6,912 nt of DNA, taken from Planctomycetota bacterium. GTDB lineage: Bacteria > Planctomycetota > UBA1135 > GCA-002686595. A model generated the notes under the pieces. It ran no database searches. It was given only the letters and a program-made list of their open reading frames with translations, and had not been told where the DNA came from. This document shows positions 1-5,863 of the stretch, one piece after another; within the stretch, counting starts at the first letter, position 1, and each line of letters starts with the position of its first letter. The position numbers and the translations under genes are program-made. The DNA lies in assembly GCA_013140785.1 (NCBI GenBank), contig JABFRZ010000293.1, positions 1 through 6,912 of the forward strand. Reading direction: 5' to 3'.

Positions 1-119
1 CAATCCTTGCGGCAGCTTCTCGAGGAAGAAGGCCACGTGGCGGCCGCGCGCGCTCGGCCCACCAGGAGCTGCGCGACCGCCACGTGGCCTTCTTCCTCGA
101 GAAGCTGCCGCAAGGATTG
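1..119. repeat. Perfect 43-bp inverted repeat at the window edge
   Basis: Bases 1-43 are the exact reverse complement of 77-119. After one mismatch (44/76) five more pairs match (45-49 with 71-75), leaving an apparent loop of about 21 nt. The right arm codes for the expected alpha-2-macroglobulin residues (HVAFFLEKLPQGL), while the left arm read on the same strand does not continue the protein. The repeat reaches base 1, so its full extent may lie outside the window. Exact identity over coding sequence with no spacer divergence favours a fold-back chimera at a contig end over an evolved hairpin, but a genuine recent inversion cannot be excluded. Confidence 0.9.
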
Positions 120-254
120 TGGGAGCTACGCTACGAGCTGCGCGCCGAAGTCCCCGGCCGCTTTCACGCGCTCCCGACCCGTGGGCACGCGATGTACGTG
201 CCCGAGATCCATGCGAACGGCAGCGAGCTCCGCCTCCAGGTGCGCGAGCGCTGA
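1..254 (+). CDS. Alpha-2-macroglobulin family protein, C-terminal end (partial)
   Basis: This is the 3' end of a gene entering from the left; codons are in phase with position 3 and the stop is TGA at 252-254. From about position 57 the reading gives ELRDRHVAFFLEKLPQG, then YELRAEVPGRFHALP and AMYVPEI before a final beta-strand and stop. The order 'RD.RVAFF..LP.G', 'YRLRAE.PG.FHALP' and 'AMY.PE' is the usual ending of bacterial alpha-2-macroglobulins, the last beta-sandwich domain after the thioester region. Family members are large periplasmic or lipid-anchored protease traps, often next to penicillin-binding protein 1C; neither the thioester domain nor a partner gene is in view. Codons 3 to about 53 read as an Arg/Gly-rich stretch unlike the family and lie in the left arm of an inverted repeat, so the upstream sequence is probably not the true continuation. 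The family call is fairly secure; only about 65 residues are usable. Confidence 0.68.
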   Translation, partial: ILAAASRGRRPRGGRARSAHQELRDRHVAFFLEKLPQGLWELRYELRAEVPGRFHALPTRGHAMYVPEIHANGSELRLQVRER

Positions 255-271
255 GCGCGTGGGGCGCGCTC
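253..271 (+). terminator. Weak hairpin after the alpha-2-macroglobulin stop
   Basis: GAGCGCG (253-259) pairs with CGCGCTC (265-271) around a TGGGG loop, overlapping the last base pairs of the stop codon. There is no T-run downstream, so it is not a canonical intrinsic terminator. It could still aid 3'-end formation, or be chance in GC-rich DNA. Confidence 0.2.
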
Positions 272-327
272 GCAACGACGTAAGGAACCCCCATTGTTTT
301 CACGAGAAATGCCAGGCTTCGGCTGCG

Positions 328-337
328 CGTTCGAACG
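328..337. promoter_or_regulatory. 10-bp palindrome in the spacer before the porin
   Basis: CGTTCGAACG is a perfect palindrome 127 bp upstream of the porin start, in the least GC-rich part of the 255-464 spacer (TTGTTTT at 294-300, GTTAGACT just downstream). This spacer must hold any promoter for the porin unless it is read through from upstream. No convincing -35/-10 pair with correct spacing could be assigned, so an operator role is only a suggestion from position and symmetry. Confidence 0.2.
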
Positions 338-464
338 TTAGACTCCCCGCCCTCGACGTGGCCGGTGGGCCCTGTTCTCCCCAAGGCACGCCGATGCGAG
401 CGCGAATTCCGCCCCGAGAGAGTGGCGTGCGCGCACCCCCCCTGACACCAAGAAGAGAAACACG

Positions 465-1565
465 ATGACGATCCTCGCCCTCGCCCTGCTGGCCCTCGCC
501 CCTGCTCAAGAAAAGGGCGGGATCATGGACCGTCTGAAGTTCGACGCCGAAGGCCGCATGCGCGCCGAGGCGACCCTCGACAACGTGGACGCCGCCACCG
601 GCAACGACATCGACGACCGCTACCGCGGCCGCATGCGCTTCCGCTTCGGCGCGAAGTACGCGCTCATGGAGGACATGAACGTCGTCGGGCGCCTCTCGAC
701 CGCCTCGGACGGCAACGACGCCAACAACCCGCACTGGGACTTCGGCGACGGCGACGGCTTCAACGGCAGCGGCGTGGTCATGGACCGCTTCTACCTCGAC
801 TGGACCGCCAACGAGGAAATCCACGTGATGGCCGGCAAGCAGCCGCACGCCTTCGTCATGCCGCCGATCTACAGCGACTTCCTGTGGGACAACGACATTT
901 CGCCCTCCGGCTTCTCGGCCAGCTGGAAGCCGAAGATCGAGGAGGGCAGCACCTCCTTCGATGCGCGCGTGGCCGCCTACGTGGCCACCGAGGTCGCGAC
1001 CGACGAAGACCCGAACATGTGGGGTGCGCAGGGCAACATCTACGTCCCGCTCGACGAGGGCAAGGCACAGCTCTCGACCGCCCTCTACGACTGGAGCGAC
1101 AACGGCACCACGGGCGTGGCCGGCAACCAGGGCAACTCGGCCACCACCGAGGACTTCAACGTGTGGGACACCTTCCTGTCGGGCACGTTCCAGGGCGGCC
1201 CGCTGGAGGAGATGACCGGCTACGTCGAGTTCATGAACAACCTGGGCGAGTCGGAGCAGGGCTGGGTCGCGGGCGCGCAGCTCGGCTCGAGCCAGTGGCA
1301 GCAGGGCAATTTCAACGTCTTCGCGCTGCTCTACGATCTCGAAGGTGACTCGCTCTTCAGCCCCGTGTCCCAGGACGATACCCCGATCGCCGGCACGGGC
1401 CTGAACGACGGGGACGGCGACGGCACGGACGGCGTCGTGCTCGGTGGCCAGTACTTCTGGCGCGACAACGTAGCCGTCAAGTTCTGGGTGCTGACCTCCG
1501 ATCCGTCTGGCGCCGACGACGAGCCGCTGCGCGTGCGCATCGACCTCGACTTCAAGGTCAAGTAG
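465..1565 (+). CDS. Putative porin, outer-membrane beta-barrel
   Basis: This 366-aa protein should form an outer-membrane channel. It opens with a short hydrophobic signal segment (residues 2-14, TILALALLALAPA) with likely cleavage before Gln15. The mature part alternates aromatic/hydrophobic and polar residues as in barrel strands. The block YRGRMRFRFGAKY (53-65), 'GRLSTASDG' (75-83), 'MDRFYLDWT' (106-114), 'MAGKQPHAF' (122-130) and 'FLWDNDISPSGF' (139-150) follows the order seen in the 'putative porin' family (Porin_5-like). Asp/Gly-rich loops at 92-101 and 314-323 (NDGDGDGTDG) look capable of binding Ca2+. The last strand is RVRIDLDFKVK. ATG465 is preceded by AAGAAGAGA at 450-458, a usable ribosome site, and no upstream in-frame ATG or GTG was found nearby. 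The signal peptide lacks the usual basic n-region. It lies 21 bp ahead of the thioesterase gene, a probable two-gene unit. The permeating substrate is unknown. Confidence 0.82.
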   Translation: MTILALALLALAPAQEKGGIMDRLKFDAEGRMRAEATLDNVDAATGNDIDDRYRGRMRFRFGAKYALMEDMNVVGRLSTASDGNDANNPHWDFGDGDGFNGSGVVMDRFYLDWTANEEIHVMAGKQPHAFVMPPIYSDFLWDNDISPSGFSASWKPKIEEGSTSFDARVAAYVATEVATDEDPNMWGAQGNIYVPLDEGKAQLSTALYDWSDNGTTGVAGNQGNSATTEDFNVWDTFLSGTFQGGPLEEMTGYVEFMNNLGESEQGWVAGAQLGSSQWQQGNFNVFALLYDLEGDSLFSPVSQDDTPIAGTGLNDGDGDGTDGVVLGGQYFWRDNVAVKFWVLTSDPSGADDEPLRVRIDLDFKVK

Positions 1566-1586
1566 CTCCGTCCCGGCGGCGGATCG

Positions 1587-2048
1587 ATGCCCGCCTTCGT
1601 CCCCCAGGATCCCGATTTCGAAGCGCGCGTGCGTGCGAGCTTCGCGCGTCAACGCTTCATGGCCACCCTCGGCGCGCGCCTCGTTCGAGTCGAGCCGGGG
1701 CTGTGCGAGATCGAGCTCGCCTACCAGGACGGCCTGACCCAGCAGCACGGCTACCTGCACGCCGGCGCCGTCACTTCCATCGCCGACTCGGCCGGCGGCT
1801 ACGCGGCCTACTCGCTCATGCCCGCCGATTCCTCGGTGCTGGCGGTCGAGTTCAAGATCAACCTGCTCGAGCCGGCCAAGGGCCAGCGCTTCGTCGGTCG
1901 CGGCCGCGTCGTGCGTGCAGGCAAGCGCCTGAGCGTGTGCGAGCTCGAGGTCGAGGCCTGCGATGGCGGACGCGTGCAGCGCTGCCTGCTCGGGATCCAG
2001 ACCGTGATGTGCCTCGCGGGCCACGCCGACGATTCGCGACGCGGTTGA
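1587..2048 (+). CDS. PaaI-family hotdog-fold thioesterase
   Basis: This is a 153-aa cytoplasmic protein with the single hotdog domain of small acyl-CoA thioesterases (4HBT/PaaI type). After a short helix (11-28), residues 52-72 read QQHGYLHAGAVTSIADSAGG, matching the family's 'HG..HAG....AD.A.GYA' signature on the central helix. His58 and Asp67 sit in the positions where these enzymes place active-site residues. Strands follow at 86-96 (LAVEFKINLLE), 101-110 and 115-126, ending in a strand with a conserved-looking 'GIQTVM' (136-141). The length is normal for the family, usually about 130-160 aa, and these enzymes work as dimers or tetramers. ATG1587 follows a purine-rich GGCGGCGGA (1575-1583), close to the start. 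It lies 21 bp after the porin stop with no hairpin between, so it is probably co-transcribed. The acyl-CoA substrate cannot be predicted; a phenylacetate link is not supported because no paa genes are present. Confidence 0.87.
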   Translation: MPAFVPQDPDFEARVRASFARQRFMATLGARLVRVEPGLCEIELAYQDGLTQQHGYLHAGAVTSIADSAGGYAAYSLMPADSSVLAVEFKINLLEPAKGQRFVGRGRVVRAGKRLSVCELEVEACDGGRVQRCLLGIQTVMCLAGHADDSRRG

Positions 2049-2086
2049 GCGCGCCGCTTCCTCCTGAAAACGAAGATGGAAACGAA

Positions 2087-2109
2087 GACGCCGGCCAGTG
2101 GCCGGCGTC
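2087..2109 (-). terminator. Intrinsic terminator hairpin between convergent genes
   Basis: GACGCCGGCC (2087-2096) pairs perfectly with GGCCGGCGTC (2100-2109) around a 3-nt loop. On the - strand the stem is followed by TTCGTTTCCATCTTCGTTTT, a moderately T-rich tail, as expected for a Rho-independent terminator of the 52-aa gene ending at 2153. On the + strand the thioesterase ends 38 bp upstream, but T residues appear only about 17 nt after the stem (2127-2130), so termination in that direction would be weaker. A short direct repeat AAACGAAG (2068-2075 and 2080-2087) makes up the tail. Confidence 0.72.
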
Positions 2110-2134
2110 GTGCGCGCGTTGGGCGCTTTTCGAA

Positions 2135-2168
2135 CCTACTTCTTCTTCGGGCCTACTTCTTTTTCGGG
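2135..2168. repeat. 17-bp tandem duplication over the small-gene stop codon
   Basis: CCTACTTCTTCTTCGGG (2135-2151) is followed directly by CCTACTTCTTTTTCGGG (2152-2168); they differ at one base. On the - strand each unit reads CCCGAA(A/G)AAGAAGTAGG, so the second-encountered copy repeats the PKKK-stop end of the 52-aa protein just past its real stop, in another frame because 17 is not a multiple of three. This looks like a slipped-strand duplication. Confidence 0.9.
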
Positions 2169-2311
2169 TCAGTGTGCTTCGGCGCGGGCGAGCCGGGCTG
2201 GTAGCTCGGCTGGTGCGGCTGACCGGGTGAGGGCTTGCTGGCCGGCGGCGGGCTGAAGGAGGGCTTCGAAGGGGAAGTATGGGCGGGCTTCGGCTTGGGA
2301 TCTTGTGCCAT
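2153..2311 (-). CDS. Small Pro/Lys/Ser-rich protein of unknown function (52 aa)
   Basis: This small gene runs from ATG (2311-2309) to TAG (2155-2153). The protein begins MAQDPKPKPAHTSPSKPSFS, continues with PPPASKPSPGQPHQPSYQPG and ends in HTDPKKK. It is about one-third proline with many Lys and Ser, has no hydrophobic segment or signal peptide, and is probably disordered. Support for coding: GGTGA (2317-2321) sits 5 nt before the ATG, roughly 80% of its codons end in G or C like the neighbours, and a terminator hairpin follows 44 bp after the stop. It lies 192 bp downstream of the DUF5916 gene, on the same strand, so it may have its own promoter in 2312-2503. I do not recognise a family; a basic, proline-rich tail could bind nucleic acid or a protein partner, but this is speculation. 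An overlapping frame starting at 2471 is a less likely alternative. Confidence 0.55.
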   Translation of the reverse strand: MAQDPKPKPAHTSPSKPSFSPPPASKPSPGQPHQPSYQPGSPAPKHTDPKKK

Positions 2312-2503
2312 GGGAGTCACCAATGGGTTGCCTATGCGAGCCGCGCTTCCGGCGAACGCCGCCGGGGCGCGATCGACGTCGGGACGCTACGAAGCGCGCC
2401 AAGGGCACGCGATAGGGCCCTGGGCGTGTGGGTTCTAAGTCCTTGCCAATCTTCGATTTGCGTTGCCCCATCGGAGCGGAGGGGAGCGCTCGCGGCCACC
2501 TCT
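2312..2503. other. Spacer between DUF5916 gene and 52-aa gene
   Basis: The 192-bp spacer is less GC-rich at its right part (about 2430-2470, with TCTAAGTCC and CCAATCTTCGATTTG). On the - strand this reads AAATCGAAGATTGGCAAGG, the most promoter-like composition upstream of the 52-aa gene, but no clear -35/-10 pair was found. No T-tailed hairpin follows the DUF5916 stop, so read-through into the 52-aa gene is possible. Confidence 0.35.
2317..2321 (-). promoter_or_regulatory. Ribosome-binding site of the 52-aa gene
   Basis: GGTGA on the - strand lies 5 nt before the ATG at 2311-2309. It supports this start and frame over the overlapping Arg-rich frame, whose ATG at 2471 has no purine-rich site. 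Confidence 0.45.
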
Positions 2504-4699
2504 CTAGAAGCGCACGGCGTAGGCGAGCTTGAACGAGAGCTCCTGGAACAGCGGCGCCGAGCGGCTCGAGTCGCTCTCCAGCGTCTCGTTGAAGACCAGG
2601 AACACTTCTTGGTGCGGCACCGGGATCCAGCGCAGGCGCGACTGCACGCCGAACGTGTCGGACTCGCTGTCCCACTGCAGGAAGTTGTTCCAGGAGAGCT
2701 CGGGCGAGAAGGAGAAGTTGGCGCGCAGGCGCGCGAGCTGCGTGTCGAAGTCGCCTGCGTCGAGCGCGACGTCGTCGCGCGCGTAGCCGCACTGTCCGTT
2801 GAACAGCGGCCCCGGCTGCCACAGGAAGTTCACGCCATAGCCTCGCCGAGTACCGTCGAAGAACTCGCCGGCGTCGAACGAGAGCTCGGCCGACAGCGCG
2901 CGCTTCTGGGCCGTGCCGAGCTCGAGGCTGGCGCGCGTGAAGTCGTACTCGCCGGTCGGGATCATGATCCCGTCGGCGATCTCGAAGTCCGCGCGCAGCT
3001 CGTCGTGCACGTGCTCGAGAACGAGGCGCACCTCGTCACCCGACTCGAACAGGAAGCCCAGCGGCTGGAGCTCGGTGCCCCAGGTCTCGAGCTCGCCGTC
3101 CGTGTCGGTGAAGACCTCCGTGGCCAAGCCGAACTCGAGCTGCCGCAGGCCCGGGATGTCGGGGCGGGGCTGGTACTCGAGCGTGCCGTCGTAGCGGCGC
3201 ACGTCCTTGCGCGGCACGAAGCCGAGCGCGGCCTCGAAGTCCTCCTGGATCTCGAGCGCGCCCAGGCTCCAGCCCAGCCGGTCGCCGGGCGCGCGCAGCG
3301 CCAGTCCGAAGGCCGAGCTCTGGCCCGTGACGTCCTCGCTGTCCGAGTGCAGCACGAAGCCGGTCGTGATCAGGTCGCGGTCGCCCGCGAAGACACGCGC
3401 GCGGTGGGTCGCATCCAGGCCGAACACGGTGTTGTCACCGTCGCCGGCGGGGTTGCCGCGCGTGACGATGCCGCCCACGGTCGATTGCTCGCCGACGTTT
3501 CGCGACAAGCGTCCCGCGAAGAGGTTCTGGCCATGCACGGCGTCGAGCTCGTCGGTCTGGACGTCGAGCACGCCCATGCCCCAGGGGCCCGCGCGTCCGG
3601 TCAGCTTGGCTCCGGCCAGGATCGGCACTTCCTCGCCGCCCGAGCTGAGCCCGATGCGGCGACTGAAGAACGGGATCAGGGCGCGGTCGCCGCCGCCGCC
3701 GCCGGAATCGTTGAGCCCGAACTCGAACACGCCCGCGTTCTGCAGGAAGAAGTCGCGCCGCTCGGGGAAGAACAGCGGGAAGCGCGTCAGGTTGATCTGG
3801 CGTTCGTCCACCTCGGTCTCGGCGAAGTCGGTGTTGACCGTCAGGCTGAAGGTCAGGCTCGGGATGAGCTTGTAGAACAGGTCGAAGCCCGGCTCACCGA
3901 GCAGGCTCTTGTTGCCGCCGTCGGCGCGGCCGTCGCCGTCGCGATCGCGCTCGTTGCGCCCGTGCGCGACGAAGAAGGGCACGACGTCGAGCCCGATGCC
4001 CTGGTGGATGTCCGTGAGCCCGCGCAGCTCGCCCGCGCGGTAGATGTTGAACAGGCTGTGCTCGCGGCTCCCGTTCGACCAGCGCGCCTCCTCGCGCTTG
4101 CGCCCGATGACGCGTTCGACGTTGAAGCCCCAGGTGTCCCCGCCCTCGGCGAAGTTGAGGGTCTTGAACGGCAGGGCGAGCTCGGCGCTCCAGCCGAGTT
4201 CGTCGATGCGCGCGACGCCTTCCCACAGGCCGTCCCAGGGTTTGTTGAAATTGGCGCCGTTGTTGGTGATGAGCGCGTCGCCCTTCGAGCCGCAGGCGTT
4301 GATCTGGAAGAAGAAGGCGTTGCGCCGGTCGTGGAAGGTGTCGAACACGATCTCGAGGCGGTCGTCCACCTCCAGGAAGGCGTCGCGCTCGCGCGTCGTG
4401 CTGACGATGAGCCCGGGCTCGCGGTCGAAGCAGCGGATCGCCATGTAGAGCTGCTCGCCGTCGTGCAAGAAGCGGATCTCGCTCGCCTCCGTGGGCGGCA
4501 CGCCCTCCAGCGGTTCGATCTGGAGCAGCTCGCCGATCGGCGTGGCCGTGCGCCACACCGCGTCGTCCAGCCTTCCGTCGATCGCCGGCGGCTCGGCGGT
4601 GCGTGTGCTCGTGGCCACGGGGCGCTCGGGCTCCTGGGCACAGAGGTGCGTGGCGAGCAGGGCGAACGCGGCTCGGGCGGGAGACGGTGCGAAGCTCAT
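2504..4699 (-). CDS. CBM9-like / DUF5916 outer-membrane protein
   Basis: This 731-aa protein is probably exported and inserted in the outer membrane. Residues 1-21 form a short signal peptide (AAFALLATHLCAQ, likely cut near Ala21/Gln22). Residues 38 to about 215 look like a CBM9-like beta-sandwich: IDGRLDDAVW (40-49), 'FLHDGEQLYMAIRCFD' (77-92), 'DDRLEIVFDTF' (112-122) and 'WSAELALPFKTL' (170-181). From about 232 it matches DUF5916: NTDFAETEVDERQINLTRF (289-307), FFPERRDFFLQNAGVF (310-325), 'IPFFSRRIGL' (342-351) and 'ILAGAKLTGRAGPWGMGVL' (360-378). A long run of barrel-like strands ends YAVRF, the terminal Phe typical of outer-membrane insertion signals. RDRDGDGRADGG (251-262) resembles a Ca2+-binding loop. 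Full-length family members are of similar size; their function is unknown, and the CBM9-like fold does not prove sugar binding. There is no clear ribosome site before ATG4699 and no in-frame upstream start. It follows the Rieske gene by 54 bp, so it may be the last gene of that operon. Confidence 0.85.
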   Translation of the reverse strand: MSFAPSPARAAFALLATHLCAQEPERPVATSTRTAEPPAIDGRLDDAVWRTATPIGELLQIEPLEGVPPTEASEIRFLHDGEQLYMAIRCFDREPGLIVSTTRERDAFLEVDDRLEIVFDTFHDRRNAFFFQINACGSKGDALITNNGANFNKPWDGLWEGVARIDELGWSAELALPFKTLNFAEGGDTWGFNVERVIGRKREEARWSNGSREHSLFNIYRAGELRGLTDIHQGIGLDVVPFFVAHGRNERDRDGDGRADGGNKSLLGEPGFDLFYKLIPSLTFSLTVNTDFAETEVDERQINLTRFPLFFPERRDFFLQNAGVFEFGLNDSGGGGGDRALIPFFSRRIGLSSGGEEVPILAGAKLTGRAGPWGMGVLDVQTDELDAVHGQNLFAGRLSRNVGEQSTVGGIVTRGNPAGDGDNTVFGLDATHRARVFAGDRDLITTGFVLHSDSEDVTGQSSAFGLALRAPGDRLGWSLGALEIQEDFEAALGFVPRKDVRRYDGTLEYQPRPDIPGLRQLEFGLATEVFTDTDGELETWGTELQPLGFLFESGDEVRLVLEHVHDELRADFEIADGIMIPTGEYDFTRASLELGTAQKRALSAELSFDAGEFFDGTRRGYGVNFLWQPGPLFNGQCGYARDDVALDAGDFDTQLARLRANFSFSPELSWNNFLQWDSESDTFGVQSRLRWIPVPHQEVFLVFNETLESDSSRSAPLFQELSFKLAYAVRF

Positions 4700-4753
4700 C
4701 GGGTGGGAGAGACTGACGCTCGTTCCGCCGCGGGGAAGCGCCTTACTCCACTC

Positions 4754-5863
4754 CTACCGTCGCAGCTCTTCGGCCAGCAGGCGGTGGAACTGGTACATGC
4801 CGCCCTCGGAGCGCGCGTAGCGGCCGGTGTCGTAGGAGCGCGAGGAGACGCCGCGCTGCACGGACTCGCAGATGGCCACGTCCTCTTGCTGCACGTCGTC
4901 GCTGGCCTCCAGGCTGGCCTCGATGAAGCGCCGCGCGTCCTCGCCCTCGCTCGCGCTGAACCAGTAGTCGAACACGACCTCGCAGCGGTCCACGCCGAGC
5001 GGCACGACCCAGTTCGTGTCCAGGATGTCGCCGTAGCGGTTGAGCATCAGGTTCGGGTGGATCCAGGCGTAGAGCGCGCCGCCGCCGATGCGTGCGCGGA
5101 AGTCGCGCCCATGGAACTCCGCGGCGCGCGCGCTGGGGCAGGTCTGCACGTTGAAGCGCTCGAACAACTGCGTGGCGTAGGCACCCATCTCGAGCTGCCC
5201 CGCCAGGCCATGGTGCAGGTGCGCCACGTGGTAGCCGCCGTCCAGGTAGTTGTCGATGAACACCTTCCAGTTGCACTGGATCGGATAGCGGCGGCGGTGC
5301 ACGTGGCGCAGCTCCGGCGTGTCCGTGGGCGCGAGCAGCGCCGCGAGCGGCGCGAGCTCCTCGGCCACCGAGCGCGCCGGGCGGCCGGGGTGCAGGAACA
5401 CGAGTGGGCCCCAGACCTCCACCGGCACCTGCGGCAGGCTGAAGCGCTGCCGATCGAAGTCGGCCAACGCGCCCATGTCCCGCGCCGAGCGCAGCGAACC
5501 GTCCAGGTCGTAGGTCCAGCCGTGGTACGGGCACACGAGCTGCTCGACGCAACCCGCGCCCTCGAGCAGCTGCGCCGCGTGGTGGCGGCACACGTTGGAG
5601 AGCGCGCGCAGCGTCCCGTTCCGGTCGCGCAGCACGAGGTAGCTGTCGCCCGCGACGTCCACGCGCACGTAGCTCTTCGGCGCGGCCACGCGGTCCGTCG
5701 GACAGGCGTACTGCCACGAGCGGCGGAAGACCGTCTCGGTCTCGCGCGCGAGCACGTCCGGGTGCGTGTACCACGAGGAAGGCGGGGTCGCGGCGGCCTC
5801 GACCGGGAGGTCGGTGCGAAAGCGGGCCAGCTCGGCCGCGAGGTCGATGGCGGAGTGCTTCAC
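4754..5863 (-). CDS. Rieske non-heme iron oxygenase, choline-monooxygenase-like alpha subunit
   Basis: This is a cytoplasmic oxygenase that uses reductant from a partner reductase or ferredoxin to hydroxylate its substrate, often an N-methyl or aromatic group. I start it at GTG 5863, giving 369 aa, because that GTG overlaps the methyltransferase TGA (GTGA); a GTG at 5896 would add 11 residues without a better ribosome site. Numbering from 5863: the Rieske [2Fe-2S] site is Cys92/His94 and Cys111/His114 (CRHH...CPYHGWTY). The mononuclear iron site is in NWKVFIDNYLDGGYHVAHLH (198-217), with ligands His212 and His217, and Asp328 in QQEDVAICESVQRG as likely third ligand. NWKVFIDNYLD followed by a Y-H pair recalls plant choline monooxygenase and related quaternary-amine oxygenases, not ring dioxygenases. 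Length is normal and all ligands are present. No reductase or ferredoxin gene is in the window. Co-operonic methyltransferase and dehydrogenase suggest an amine substrate, not proven. Confidence 0.9.
   Translation of the reverse strand: MKHSAIDLAAELARFRTDLPVEAAATPPSSWYTHPDVLARETETVFRRSWQYACPTDRVAAPKSYVRVDVAGDSYLVLRDRNGTLRALSNVCRHHAAQLLEGAGCVEQLVCPYHGWTYDLDGSLRSARDMGALADFDRQRFSLPQVPVEVWGPLVFLHPGRPARSVAEELAPLAALLAPTDTPELRHVHRRRYPIQCNWKVFIDNYLDGGYHVAHLHHGLAGQLEMGAYATQLFERFNVQTCPSARAAEFHGRDFRARIGGGALYAWIHPNLMLNRYGDILDTNWVVPLGVDRCEVVFDYWFSASEGEDARRFIEASLEASDDVQQEDVAICESVQRGVSSRSYDTGRYARSEGGMYQFHRLLAEELRR

Noticed and set aside
294..343. Sigma-70-like promoter (TTGTTT at 294-299 with TTAGAC at 338-343)
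   Set aside because: The spacing of 38 bp is far from the usual 16-18 bp and the second hexamer is a poor match.
7..468. A 153-codon + strand frame spanning the alpha-2-macroglobulin end and the spacer
   Set aside because: It is out of phase with the alpha-2-macroglobulin reading, Arg/Ser/Ala/Pro-rich, and crosses the spacer into the porin start.
300..2024. A 574-codon open frame on the - strand over the porin and thioesterase
   Set aside because: Its translation is repetitive Val/Ala/Glu/His-rich low complexity with no family motif, and the opposite strand encodes two convincing proteins. It is a composition shadow.
2169..2471. Alternative 100-aa Arg-rich - strand protein starting MGQRKSKIGKDLEP
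   Set aside because: No ribosome site precedes the ATG at 2471, and codon use (for example AGG, CGA, TTA, GTA) is unlike the neighbours. The overlapping 52-aa frame fits better. Not fully excluded.
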